This document shows positions 34,601 to 43,564 of a stretch of DNA of 64,000 nucleotides, one piece after another. The notes beneath the pieces were generated by a model. The model had not been told where the DNA came from. It saw only the letters and a program-made list of their open reading frames with translations, and ran no database searches. This DNA comes from M55B112 sp040880545 (GTDB lineage Bacteria; Bacteroidota; Bacteroidia; Bacteroidales; GCA-2748055), in assembly GCA_040880545.1 (NCBI GenBank), contig JBBDIE010000175.1, forward strand, positions 6,778-70,777. Direction: 5' to 3'. The number at the start of each line of letters is the position of its first letter. Within the stretch, counting starts at the first letter, position 1. The translations under genes and the position numbers were made by a program.

Positions 34601-35416
34601 TCAATTAACTGTTTCATCCAAGGGAATACCCAGTTCCTTGTAAAGGCGTCTCCGTCCCGCTTTATCATTTTCGTGAATTTTATGTGCGTATTCTGCCACC
34701 TGGATCGCAACTCTTCGCGGAACAACGACGACTCCGTCTCCGTCGGCAACAATTACATCTCCCGGACATACCAATACTCCGCCAATTTCAACCGGGCGAT
34801 TTACAGATTCCACTTCATTACGTCCGGGTCGAATGCCACGACCCTTTTTTTTCAGGTATAACGGGATCTTCTGCAAAGCTATTTCATCAGTGTCCCTTGC
34901 TCCGGCATCAGTCACAACGCCCACTGCACCCAACTTCACCCAGGCCATAATGTTCTTTGAGCCAATGGTTCCAATATCTTTGTCTTCCACATCATCCATA
35001 ACCAACACAGTACCAGGAGTAATAACATTCTCCATTGACCTTTTTGAAGTTGGGGGAAGAAAAGAGGATCTCCAGTCAACATATTCTTCCTCTGGTTCGT
35101 TTCGATCCGGGCGTTGTGTTGGTACAAGCCGCACAGTTGCAGCGATACCTGTCATAATGTGGCTCATATCATCAATATTTACCCAGGCAGGATGAATTTC
35201 AGGATTAACAAGACCTGTGTTAGGCAGGCCCACCTGGTCCAATCCGTCAGAAACATCTGTCAGACGTAAACCATGGTATAGTTTAATCAGTTCAGCATTC
35301 TCACTGGCAGAATAGGTTTGTGATTCAATTAAGTTGACTCCATCTTTGGTTTGACTATACATGGAGATGTAACACACTATGAATAAAGACACAAAACAGA
35401 TTATTTTCATTTTCAT
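34601..35416 (-). CDS. Exported RraA-like protein
   Basis: The 271-residue protein has a clear signal peptide (about 1-21, CYISMYSQ), then the RraA/HMG-aldolase-like fold. LTDVSDGLDQVG lies near 52, GTVLVMDDVEDKDIGTIGSKN near 135 is split by the fold, GAVGVVTDAGARDTDEI (Arg174-Asp175) follows, and GDVIVADGDGVVVVP lies near 220. Characterised members are cytoplasmic: RraA inhibits RNase E, while 4-hydroxy-4-methyl-2-oxoglutarate aldolases and oxaloacetate decarboxylases use the conserved Arg and Asp with a divalent metal. A secretion signal is unusual and points to a periplasmic aldolase or lyase acting on a product of glycan breakdown, which is inference. It lies between a sulfatase and a GH29 gene. 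Confidence 0.78.
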   Translation of the reverse strand: MKMKIICFVSLFIVCYISMYSQTKDGVNLIESQTYSASENAELIKLYHGLRLTDVSDGLDQVGLPNTGLVNPEIHPAWVNIDDMSHIMTGIAATVRLVPTQRPDRNEPEEEYVDWRSSFLPPTSKRSMENVITPGTVLVMDDVEDKDIGTIGSKNIMAWVKLGAVGVVTDAGARDTDEIALQKIPLYLKKKGRGIRPGRNEVESVNRPVEIGGVLVCPGDVIVADGDGVVVVPRRVAIQVAEYAHKIHENDKAGRRRLYKELGIPLDETVN

Positions 35417-35491
35417 TATATTCAGTTATCAGGAAATTAATTTTTTAGCGATTGGCACATGCATGATTATTCAGATTAATTGTAATCTGAA

Positions 35492-37066
35492 TCAATCTGG
35501 TATTTTATTGGAAAATGTTAATTTAAGCACATAAGCCATCTCGTCAGATTGTTTTTCACACATGGTTATATGCATACCTGAATTATTCTGTTTGTATTTT
35601 AATGATATACTTTGATCTTTATCAGCAAGCAATAACGCTACGTTCTGTAGTGATTGAATATTAAACTCATTGGATGACAGTGAATTAATAGTTAATGTTT
35701 TATTATCACCCGGCCATCCGAGGATGATTGCATAGAGCACTTTATTGTCTTTACTCCTGGTGAAACGTATATCCCTGGCCGTACCTTGCGAGGGTGCCTC
35801 GAATCCCACAACTTTATTTTCATTTGTATGACGGTGACCCAGCCCCATCTTCGTTGGCCCTTCTCCATATTTGACCCAGGTACGGGTATTGTAAACTGCT
35901 TCCCCGTATTTTCCGAGCCAGTCACCTAAAGAGAGAAGTATCTCTTTTTGCTCCTGCGGTATGCTGCCGTCAGCTTTTGGAGAAATATTGAGCAGAAGAT
36001 TACCATTTTTACTTACACGGTCGAGAAAGCCATGAAGTACTTCTGTGGGAGAATAATAGCGAATACCTTCCGTGTAACACCAACTTGACCGGCTGATTGC
36101 ATCATCGGTTAACCAGTAATAATCCACCAGATCTGCTGGACCACCACGTTCATAGTCCAGCACAGCAACATCGTTATTTAGTGCATCTTTGTAAGTAGCT
36201 ACAACTTCCTTGTTCCATTGCTCGGCCTTGTTATAATAATATGCAAGAAATTCAAGTAATACAGGTTCTCGGATGGCTGTAAGATTAAAATCCTGCCAAA
36301 TTATATCCGGTTGATAATTATCTATAATTTCCTTGTGTTTATCAAGCCAGAGTTTTTCATTTGCTTTTTCAGTAAGCTGTGCATAAAGAATTTGCAATTC
36401 AGGATCATTCGTTTCAGGAGCATGGTCATAGAATTGCCTGGGAGTCTCAACTCGTCTTGTCTGCGTAAATCCGTGAAATGCATGATGCATGGAAAGTATG
36501 ATCTTCATATCTTTTTCACGGATTGCCTGGGTCAGCAGTCCGACCAGGTCAAGTCCGGGCCCCTGGTTTTTGGCGTTCCATGGATTAACTTCGCTGTCCC
36601 ACATTGAAAAGCCGTCATGATGTTCAGCAACAGGACCTGCAAACCTGGCACCGGATTTTGCAAAAAGATCCGCCCATTCATCAGGATCAAAATTACCTCC
36701 CTCTGATTTTAATTTAGGGTGAAACTGAACGAAATTACCTTTTTTGTCCTCTGCGCCCGTAATGAAATAATGATAGGGCCATTCCTCAGGATGACCGTAG
36801 GTTTCAATGTGATGTATATTTTCATCTGAGCCATCGATATACATTCTCCTGGGATACCATTCATTGCCAAAGGCTGGAACAGAATATACTCCCCAGTGGA
36901 AATAGATTCCAAATTTAGCATCACGAAACCATTCAGGTATGTTATAATGCGTACTTATCGATTCCCGGTTAGCTTCATATCGAACCTCTGTTTGTGCCGA
37001 AATAGCGGTTGTTGCCACAATAAATGATCCAATCATCAAATAAAAAATTATTATTTTGTTTTTCAT
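35492..37066 (-). CDS. GH29 alpha-L-fucosidase (exported)
   Basis: The 524-residue protein has signal peptide about 1-24 (ATTAISAQ), GIYFHWGVYSVPAFG near 53, AEHHDGFSMWDSE near 147, SMHHAF near 192 and nucleophile Asp259 in DIIWQDFNL. A C-terminal sandwich with NTRTWVKYGEGPT follows. The residue before the nucleophile is Gln instead of the usual Phe, and the following GG is replaced, so the pocket may differ from the other two GH29 proteins of the locus. An insert of about 10 residues (EDKKGNFVQF) is also unique to this copy. It should release terminal fucose, possibly with different linkage or sulfation tolerance. Confidence 0.9.
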   Translation of the reverse strand: MKNKIIIFYLMIGSFIVATTAISAQTEVRYEANRESISTHYNIPEWFRDAKFGIYFHWGVYSVPAFGNEWYPRRMYIDGSDENIHHIETYGHPEEWPYHYFITGAEDKKGNFVQFHPKLKSEGGNFDPDEWADLFAKSGARFAGPVAEHHDGFSMWDSEVNPWNAKNQGPGLDLVGLLTQAIREKDMKIILSMHHAFHGFTQTRRVETPRQFYDHAPETNDPELQILYAQLTEKANEKLWLDKHKEIIDNYQPDIIWQDFNLTAIREPVLLEFLAYYYNKAEQWNKEVVATYKDALNNDVAVLDYERGGPADLVDYYWLTDDAISRSSWCYTEGIRYYSPTEVLHGFLDRVSKNGNLLLNISPKADGSIPQEQKEILLSLGDWLGKYGEAVYNTRTWVKYGEGPTKMGLGHRHTNENKVVGFEAPSQGTARDIRFTRSKDNKVLYAIILGWPGDNKTLTINSLSSNEFNIQSLQNVALLLADKDQSISLKYKQNNSGMHITMCEKQSDEMAYVLKLTFSNKIPD

Positions 37067-37160
37067 GATTTTAGCGTTGCTAAATATTTAATATTTCAGA
37101 GGCGATGTATATTGATGACGCATTACTGATTTTTATATGTTCTCTTTATAAATCATTGAC

Positions 37161-38981
37161 TTAAAGTTTTTCTATATATGTATAATAAGAGGGATAAATT
37201 CTGTTTTTATCATCCGTCAAAAAGACTTCCATGTCATATTTTCCTTCTGGAATGGTTATCTCAAAAACTACCTCAGTATCATTGTTTTTGATGGATTTAG
37301 TTTCTTTTATGTCTGCTAGGTAAATTGAAGCATTAATAAAATTTACATATTTACTGGCGGGCATGGGATTATTCACTTCCACTGTATTTACCCTGGCTTG
37401 TACATCCTCATTAATAGATAATCCGCTTGATCTTGGATAGCGACACAGACTTATTTTGTAGCGCCCACCCTTAGAGAATTCAACTTTTAGTATTCCATTG
37501 CCCTGATCGGCTTCCAAAGCGCCATACTGGTGCCAGGCTCGTCCAAGGAAACCGGTATGCATATCGTGTGCACTGATCCTAACCGGATTTTCATAACTCG
37601 TACCAACTTCGATATATGCATGTTTCTCGCCGACTCCTTCATTCATGATAGATTCCCACCATTTATTATATGCTTGAGATAATCTGTTAACAATCTCGGG
37701 ATGCAGGTAAGCAATATTATTTGATTGTTTTCTGTCTTGTTCTATATTATATAATTCTTCACCGTTAATTAACCTCCAGGTTTCATCCATTACGGAATAG
37801 TTTCTGAATTTCACCAGATTTTGTACCCGCTGGTTGTCCACAACCAATATCCGTTCTTCCCATTTATCATATCCTTCTATGAATAATGGAGCAAGACTTC
37901 TGCCATCGATAGGTTTCTTTTCTTCAAATTTCAATTCACATAATTCCACCAGTGTAGGAAGAATATCAATATGGGCAGTCAATTTATCGATATCTTTTCC
38001 TCCCAGAACATTTCCTGCGGGCCATCGTATGAAAAACGGGACCCGATGGCCTCCATCGTATATACTTGCTTTCTTGCCGCGTAATCCTCCATCATGACCA
38101 AACATTTTACCATCTTTATTCTCAACACCAAAGGCTGTTCCATTATCGGTCATAAATATTAAAATGGTATTTTCTCTGATATCCAGCTGTTCCAGTTTAT
38201 TTTCCAATCGTTGAAAATTATCATCGATGTTGGTAATCATGCCATAGAACCGTTTTTGGTTTTCCAGTATTGTCTCATCATTTTTATAAAGATTGTAATA
38301 TTCCAGGGGCACATGTAAAGGAGCGTGTGGTGCATTGGTGGATATGTAACAAAAGAATGGTTGGTCTTTATTTTTTTCAATGAATTTTAATGCTTCATTA
38401 AAAAAGACATCTGTACAATAACCTTCAAATTTCCGAGGTGTGCCATTGTGCCAATAAGTATCATCAAAATAGTCATTCCCCCAATAATCCGGCCCTTGTG
38501 TAATCCCTCCTCCACCATGCCGGACTACTTCCTGAAATCCACGGTCCTCTGGTCTGAACGGATAATTATCACCCAGGTGCCATTTCCCAAACATACCTGT
38601 TATGTAATCGTTTTCAGAAAAAATCTCGGCAATGATTTTCTCATCTCTGAATAGCTGGGACCTACCGGCAATAGTATGATGTGTGTTTGTTCGATTGGTA
38701 TATCTGCCTGTCATCAAAGCTCCACGAGTGGGGGCACATGTAGGACTGACATGATAATTGGTAAATCTTACTGAATTCTCATAAAACATGTCCAGATTTG
38801 GTGTTTGAATAATATGATTTCCATGTACCCCCAAATCGCCATATCCCTGATCATCAGTGATAACGAATATTACATTTGGTTGTGGAGTCACTACCTCTTT
38901 TGATCCTTGATTGCCGCAACTGACCAAGGGGATTAATGCGATTAAAGTGAAATTGATTAATATTGTATATCTCATTATCAT
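37161..38981 (-). CDS. Type I sulfatase with extra C-terminal beta-domain (lipoprotein)
   Basis: The 606-residue protein has lipobox PLVSC (Cys22), NVIFVITDDQGYGDLGVHG near 36, formylglycine site TCAPTRGALMTGRYTNRTN (Cys82), MFGKWHLGD, MTDNGTAFG and SIYDGGHRVPFFIRWP. This is an arylsulfatase A/B-type core of about 460 residues. Beyond it lies a ~140-residue domain with GRAWHQYGALEADQGNG and alternating hydrophobic strands up to the C-terminus. It may bind carbohydrate or shape the active site. No other sulfatase in the locus carries it. Confidence 0.9.
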   Translation of the reverse strand: MIMRYTILINFTLIALIPLVSCGNQGSKEVVTPQPNVIFVITDDQGYGDLGVHGNHIIQTPNLDMFYENSVRFTNYHVSPTCAPTRGALMTGRYTNRTNTHHTIAGRSQLFRDEKIIAEIFSENDYITGMFGKWHLGDNYPFRPEDRGFQEVVRHGGGGITQGPDYWGNDYFDDTYWHNGTPRKFEGYCTDVFFNEALKFIEKNKDQPFFCYISTNAPHAPLHVPLEYYNLYKNDETILENQKRFYGMITNIDDNFQRLENKLEQLDIRENTILIFMTDNGTAFGVENKDGKMFGHDGGLRGKKASIYDGGHRVPFFIRWPAGNVLGGKDIDKLTAHIDILPTLVELCELKFEEKKPIDGRSLAPLFIEGYDKWEERILVVDNQRVQNLVKFRNYSVMDETWRLINGEELYNIEQDRKQSNNIAYLHPEIVNRLSQAYNKWWESIMNEGVGEKHAYIEVGTSYENPVRISAHDMHTGFLGRAWHQYGALEADQGNGILKVEFSKGGRYKISLCRYPRSSGLSINEDVQARVNTVEVNNPMPASKYVNFINASIYLADIKETKSIKNNDTEVVFEITIPEGKYDMEVFLTDDKNRIYPSYYTYIEKL

Positions 38982-39052
38982 CTTGTTAAGTGTTAATTTT
39001 TATCAAAACAGATTTTCCCTTTTCATTAAATCAAGTTACTTCTTTGCGAATT

Positions 39053-40585
39053 TTAATATTTCACATATTCAGCTTCAAAATTATTAAGCTTACCCCTCAT
39101 CTCCACTACAACATCTTCATAATCCGGATGATTTATAAGATTATTGAATTCCAGGCTGTCTTCATCTATTTTAAATAACTCTTCAATTACCGGATGACAT
39201 TCCTGGTACCGGATATATTTATACTTTTTAGTTCGCACGAATTTTGATCTGATTGATTGATATTCTTCCGGATTATTTACTTCTGATATCACCGGATCAA
39301 GATTATTGTAGTTATTTTCGCCGTATACTGCATCATGTATTTCATCTGTTTTGTCATACACAATAGGCAAAAAACTTTTCCCCGGTAAATTGCCAGGTTT
39401 TTCAATACCGGCAAGGTCGAGAATTGTGGGAGCAATATCTATTACTGATATCAGTCCATTTTCTATACGCCCGTTGCTGTTTTTCATATACCTTGGGTCA
39501 TAGACAATCATAGGTGTTTTGGCTGATTCATCATATAGTAGGGCTTTTCCCATTAATTGCCTGGAACCACAGAAATAACCATTATCTGATGTGAAAATTA
39601 TGATGGTATTGTCGGCTATTCCCAGTTCGTTAAGTTTTTGTCTTATCTGTCCTATAACAACATCCACTCCTGTGACAAGTGCGTAATAATTTTTAATAAA
39701 GGCCTGGTAAGTACTATAATCATGGATATGCCTTTCAGGAGGGTTTTTTGTGCCAAAATACCAATGGGCATTTCTGCTTTTTTTCTGCACGACATCCGGT
39801 AAATTATTGAAATACAGAGGGGCATCATTGCTCATTCGTGGTATATCATTTTTGTACAGATTCTTTAAATGTTCCTCCGGATCGAATGGTGCATGTGGGG
39901 CCTTAAAACTTACAGAGAGACAGAACGGTTTGTCTTCTTTGCTGGCTTTTTGAATAAAATCGTTGGACTGGTAGCCCATGAATTCATTTAAATGGGTAGC
40001 ATTCCATCTGTTTTCATATCCATTAAACGAACCGTCATCGTCGGCCCGGTAATTACCTTGTGCTGTAAAACCGTACCAAATGTCAAAGTGGTGCTTAGGC
40101 ATGAATTCCTCCTTATACCATTCCCTGTAATTTTCATTTTTTTCTGACCCCTGAGATACTGCGAAACCAAATTTCCCGATAAATCCGTTAAAATACCCTG
40201 CTTCCTTAAGTAATACCGGGTAAGAAGTTGAAAATTCCTCATCAGTAATTACAAGGTTCGTGGGCCGATCGAAGCCCGAACCATGCATTCCCAGATACTT
40301 CCCGGTCATAATGGATGTGCGGCTAGGCAAACATATTGGTGAAACATGATAGGCGTTATTAAATGAAACAGACTGGCTCGCTAACCGATCAATGTGAGGT
40401 GTGATAACATGCTCATTTCCCATGAATCCGAGTGCGTCCCACCGTAAATCATCTGTTAATAAAAATATAATGTTGGGTTTGTCATTGTCTGACTGTGAAA
40501 TGTCATTTGAGTTCTTTGCCGGATGATTACCAGTACAAGCTCCTAATAATACGAGTGATGATAAAGATATTATAGACTTTTTCAT
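39053..40585 (-). CDS. Type I sulfatase (lipoprotein)
   Basis: The 510-residue sulfatase starts at ATG 40585, where the lipoprotein signal begins (lipobox LLGAC, Cys17). It has NIIFLLTDDLRWDALGFMG near 38 and formylglycine site ICLPSRTSIMTGKYLGMHG (Cys85), in which Leu follows the key Cys. Later markers are FKAPHAPFDPEEH and FTSDNGYFCGSRQLMGKALLYDES. The LRWDALG and C-L-P-S-R forms set it apart from its neighbours and suggest a separate sulfatase subfamily. It is the middle one of three consecutive sulfatase genes. Confidence 0.9.
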   Translation of the reverse strand: MKKSIISLSSLVLLGACTGNHPAKNSNDISQSDNDKPNIIFLLTDDLRWDALGFMGNEHVITPHIDRLASQSVSFNNAYHVSPICLPSRTSIMTGKYLGMHGSGFDRPTNLVITDEEFSTSYPVLLKEAGYFNGFIGKFGFAVSQGSEKNENYREWYKEEFMPKHHFDIWYGFTAQGNYRADDDGSFNGYENRWNATHLNEFMGYQSNDFIQKASKEDKPFCLSVSFKAPHAPFDPEEHLKNLYKNDIPRMSNDAPLYFNNLPDVVQKKSRNAHWYFGTKNPPERHIHDYSTYQAFIKNYYALVTGVDVVIGQIRQKLNELGIADNTIIIFTSDNGYFCGSRQLMGKALLYDESAKTPMIVYDPRYMKNSNGRIENGLISVIDIAPTILDLAGIEKPGNLPGKSFLPIVYDKTDEIHDAVYGENNYNNLDPVISEVNNPEEYQSIRSKFVRTKKYKYIRYQECHPVIEELFKIDEDSLEFNNLINHPDYEDVVVEMRGKLNNFEAEYVKY

Positions 40586-40648
40586 GTTGTTGAATTTTTT
40601 TTTGGACAATTCTTAAATTTAATTTTGATCATAATTTATTTCTGTACA

Positions 40649-42274
40649 TTATTCTGACCAGTTAGCTTTAATTATTTTTTGTATTTGCGGATAATTATCG
40701 TCTCCCTCATTTAATTTTTCACGAAGTGACTGTAACTCAACTTTAAGTGAATCAATAACCTTTTTACAGGCAGGGTCATCATAGCGATTATTGGTCTCAA
40801 ACGGATCATTTTTTAGATCGTAAAATTCCCAGGCTGCAGGTGTTTGAAAATTAGACATAGAGGCTGGATTATTTGCCCATTCCTGAGCTTCTCCCGACCT
40901 GTTTTTGTAATCTACTCCGTAAAAAAATATCAACTTGTAGTCCTTTGTCCTTATTCCAAAATGAGCCGGGTTGTTGTGGTTATGAGCCATATGCATCCAG
41001 TAGCGATAATAGGTGGCTTGTTGCCATTTATCTGGTTCCGAGCCTGTTTCCAATATTTCTTTAAAACTGTTTCCCTGCATATAAGCAGGAACCTTTCCAC
41101 CGGCAAGTTCAATCATAGTCGGAGCAAAATCAGTATTATTGACAATGGCATCTGTTCTTGTACCCACTTTTATCATTTTTGGATAATGAATAAGTAAGGG
41201 CATTTTCATGGATTCTTCATACATCCATCTCTTATCTATATAATCATGCTCGCCCAGCATAAAACCCTGGTCCCCGGTATATATGATTACCGTGTTTTCC
41301 ATCAGGTCATTCTCTCGTATATAATCTAAGATTCGTTTTAGATTATCGTCTACTCCCTTTACGCAACGTAAATATCTTTTTAGATATTCCTGATATGCAA
41401 GGTGCTTATATTCCGGATCCGGAATTGCAGGATCTATCCCCATGTGCATTCCCATATTGCGGATAACATTTCTGTGTCCGACGGAGGAGCCGATCGTATC
41501 AAGTAGCGAATTATTTATACCCCGGGTGGCAACAGAGCCGTTTTTGGCATTATACCATAAACTGGCTGGTTCAGGAATTTCTGTATTTTCAAGATAATCT
41601 TTATACCGGGGAGCAAATTCAAAGAAATCATGTGGTGCTTTGAAGTGACATTTCAAAAAGAAAGGCTTCGACTTGTCTCTCCCATTTTTTAACCAATTGA
41701 GTGCAATATCAGTGATCACATCTGTGGAGTGCCCTTTGTACCGGCTTGCATTAACCTCTCTTACTATATCCTTCCCAAACCTGATTTCCATCTTTTCGGC
41801 TCCGTCCCTGCTGTACAAAACAGGATCAAAATAATCGCCCTGCCCAGGAAGTACATTATAATAATCGAATGCTTCGGGTGCCTGTTTCAAATGCCACTTT
41901 CCAATCATTGCCGTATGATATCCCAGCTTTTTCATTTCATGGGCAAGATATTGTTTCTCAGGGGGCAGATTCCCGTCAAGATCAAGAACGCCATTTGTCT
42001 GGCTGTACTGTCCGGTCATAATTGAAGTCCGGCTTGGAGTACAAATTGCATTTGTGCAGAAGGCATGATCGAAAATAATGCCCCTCCTGGCGAGAGAATC
42101 CAATACAGGGGTTGGATTTAAACAGGCTAAACGACTTCCATAAATTCCAAATGCTTGTGTAGTATGATCATCCGACATTATATAGATAATGTTTGGCCTC
42201 ACAATCTCCTTTTGACAAGATGTAAACAAGCCAGATATTAAAACTAGTCCGATGCTTTTAAAAACTTGTTTCAT
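40649..42274 (-). CDS. Type I sulfatase (lipoprotein)
   Basis: The 541-residue sulfatase has lipobox LFTSC (Cys20), NIIYIMSDDHTTQAFGIYG near 28, formylglycine site ICTPSRTSIMTGQYSQTNG (Cys78), MIGKWHLK and YTGDQGFMLGEHDYIDKRW. The DQGFxLGEH block and the SDDH start place it with the sulfatase at 27143. It is the longest of the simple sulfatases here, with a ~60-residue insert around 215-290 that is likely to border the substrate cleft. The specific sulfate position cannot be inferred. Confidence 0.91.
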   Translation of the reverse strand: MKQVFKSIGLVLISGLFTSCQKEIVRPNIIYIMSDDHTTQAFGIYGSRLACLNPTPVLDSLARRGIIFDHAFCTNAICTPSRTSIMTGQYSQTNGVLDLDGNLPPEKQYLAHEMKKLGYHTAMIGKWHLKQAPEAFDYYNVLPGQGDYFDPVLYSRDGAEKMEIRFGKDIVREVNASRYKGHSTDVITDIALNWLKNGRDKSKPFFLKCHFKAPHDFFEFAPRYKDYLENTEIPEPASLWYNAKNGSVATRGINNSLLDTIGSSVGHRNVIRNMGMHMGIDPAIPDPEYKHLAYQEYLKRYLRCVKGVDDNLKRILDYIRENDLMENTVIIYTGDQGFMLGEHDYIDKRWMYEESMKMPLLIHYPKMIKVGTRTDAIVNNTDFAPTMIELAGGKVPAYMQGNSFKEILETGSEPDKWQQATYYRYWMHMAHNHNNPAHFGIRTKDYKLIFFYGVDYKNRSGEAQEWANNPASMSNFQTPAAWEFYDLKNDPFETNNRYDDPACKKVIDSLKVELQSLREKLNEGDDNYPQIQKIIKANWSE

Positions 42275-42450
42275 ACTAATCCTTTAAATATTTCAGATCC
42301 GGCCGATATACCATTACAGCCAAAGTATTAATGGAGTAATGAAGGTCCGGTATATCTAAGGTTCAATTGAGAACCTCATTAATGGGGTGAATTTATTCAT
42401 CACTACTCGCTTTGATTCCACTGGAATATGCCTGTTTAAGAATAATGAAT

Positions 42451-43539
42451 TCATTCCTGAAAAATGATTATCCTATCCATCCGTTCCTGCCAATCACGGA
42501 GCCATTCTTCACGCCAGCTACTAGTAATTTTAGCACCCCACCACTCTGCATTCCAATGTCTTGGGGATTTAAATTCATAGAGCATGAATTCAGGATCCAT
42601 TATATCCACATACCAGTTTTTATAAGTTGTTCCTTTCCTTTTTATAAACTTCCCCCCCCAACCTGATAGGGTTGGATCGTCGGGGTTACCTTTTAGAAGA
42701 TATAATACCGTTGGTGTGTCGCCCATTTTTATTTCCCCTCCTTTTAACAGGGAAATCCAATCGCCCATAGCTCCATGACCCTTTACATGGGTTTGCATAA
42801 ATGTGAAATTATCAAGATCACCCTGTTGATTTCCTCCCAATCTGACTCCTTGAAAACTATACATATTCTGGACAATCCATAAGTCTTTATGATGAGTTTC
42901 GATATATTTTATTGAGTGCGGATCACGGAGTTCATTCGCACCTGCCAGGTAAATAACCCTGATATTTTCTTTGATCTCAGGTTTTGCACTTAACGCAAAA
43001 GCAAGATCTGTAGGTGTTCCCCAAATAAGCACATACAATGGCCTGTTCTCAGGGTCCCTTCGCATAGCACATTCAATAAGCCATTTAGCACCTTCGGTCA
43101 GCTTTTCATCTGTATAACTCAGACCATGTATAATTTCTTCTGATGGTGCCGCTTTTGAACCCTGTTTAGCGATTGCCCTATAGTAAGCCGGTGATGGATA
43201 TTTATCTGAATGTTTTACCAGTTTAGGATAATCAGCCTCATACAGGTCAACTACCTGCAAGATATTTTTTACAGTTCCAAATTTAGGGGGAGTTGCAATA
43301 ATACCTTCCGTATCGAAAAGATCACCATACACAAAATAGTGTACCAGAGATTGATAATCATCGTCATCCCCACCTCCGATATCAGTTGTTATAAATACCC
43401 TGTACCTGTCCCCGTTAAGAGCACCTGACAAAAGCTCATTGTTCGGTTTAATGATTGTTTCTTCCTGTGCAAATATTTCAACACTTCGGACCAAAATGAC
43501 AACCAGTAAAAAACAGAATATAAAAGTGCGGCTTTTCAT
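42451..43539 (-). CDS. DUF1593 / nucleoside-hydrolase-like exported protein
   Basis: The 362-residue protein has signal peptide about 1-25 (VEIFAQ) and the Asp-rich motif FITTDIGGGDDDDYQSLVHYF near 50, the counterpart of the D-T-D-P-G-x-D-D metal site of ribonucleoside hydrolases. It later has VLIWGTPTDLAFAL near 168 and YLAGANELRDPHSI. DUF1593 proteins sit in many Bacteroidota and plant-biomass PULs. They are predicted to hydrolyse a glycosidic bond or bind sugar, but no activity is assigned that I know of. Here it lies between sulfatase genes, so a role on a glycan fragment is more likely than on nucleosides. Signal peptide and metal-site Asp cluster are intact. Confidence 0.8.
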   Translation of the reverse strand: MKSRTFIFCFLLVVILVRSVEIFAQEETIIKPNNELLSGALNGDRYRVFITTDIGGGDDDDYQSLVHYFVYGDLFDTEGIIATPPKFGTVKNILQVVDLYEADYPKLVKHSDKYPSPAYYRAIAKQGSKAAPSEEIIHGLSYTDEKLTEGAKWLIECAMRRDPENRPLYVLIWGTPTDLAFALSAKPEIKENIRVIYLAGANELRDPHSIKYIETHHKDLWIVQNMYSFQGVRLGGNQQGDLDNFTFMQTHVKGHGAMGDWISLLKGGEIKMGDTPTVLYLLKGNPDDPTLSGWGGKFIKRKGTTYKNWYVDIMDPEFMLYEFKSPRHWNAEWWGAKITSSWREEWLRDWQERMDRIIIFQE

Positions 43540-43564
43540 AATCGTAGATTTTCAAACCATAGTT

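Noticed and set aside
42301..42376. Short inverted repeats (gatatacc/ggtatatc and aggttc/gaacct) before the DUF1593 3' end
   Set aside because: Arms are only 6-8 bases in AT-rich DNA with no T tract; chance occurrence is likely.
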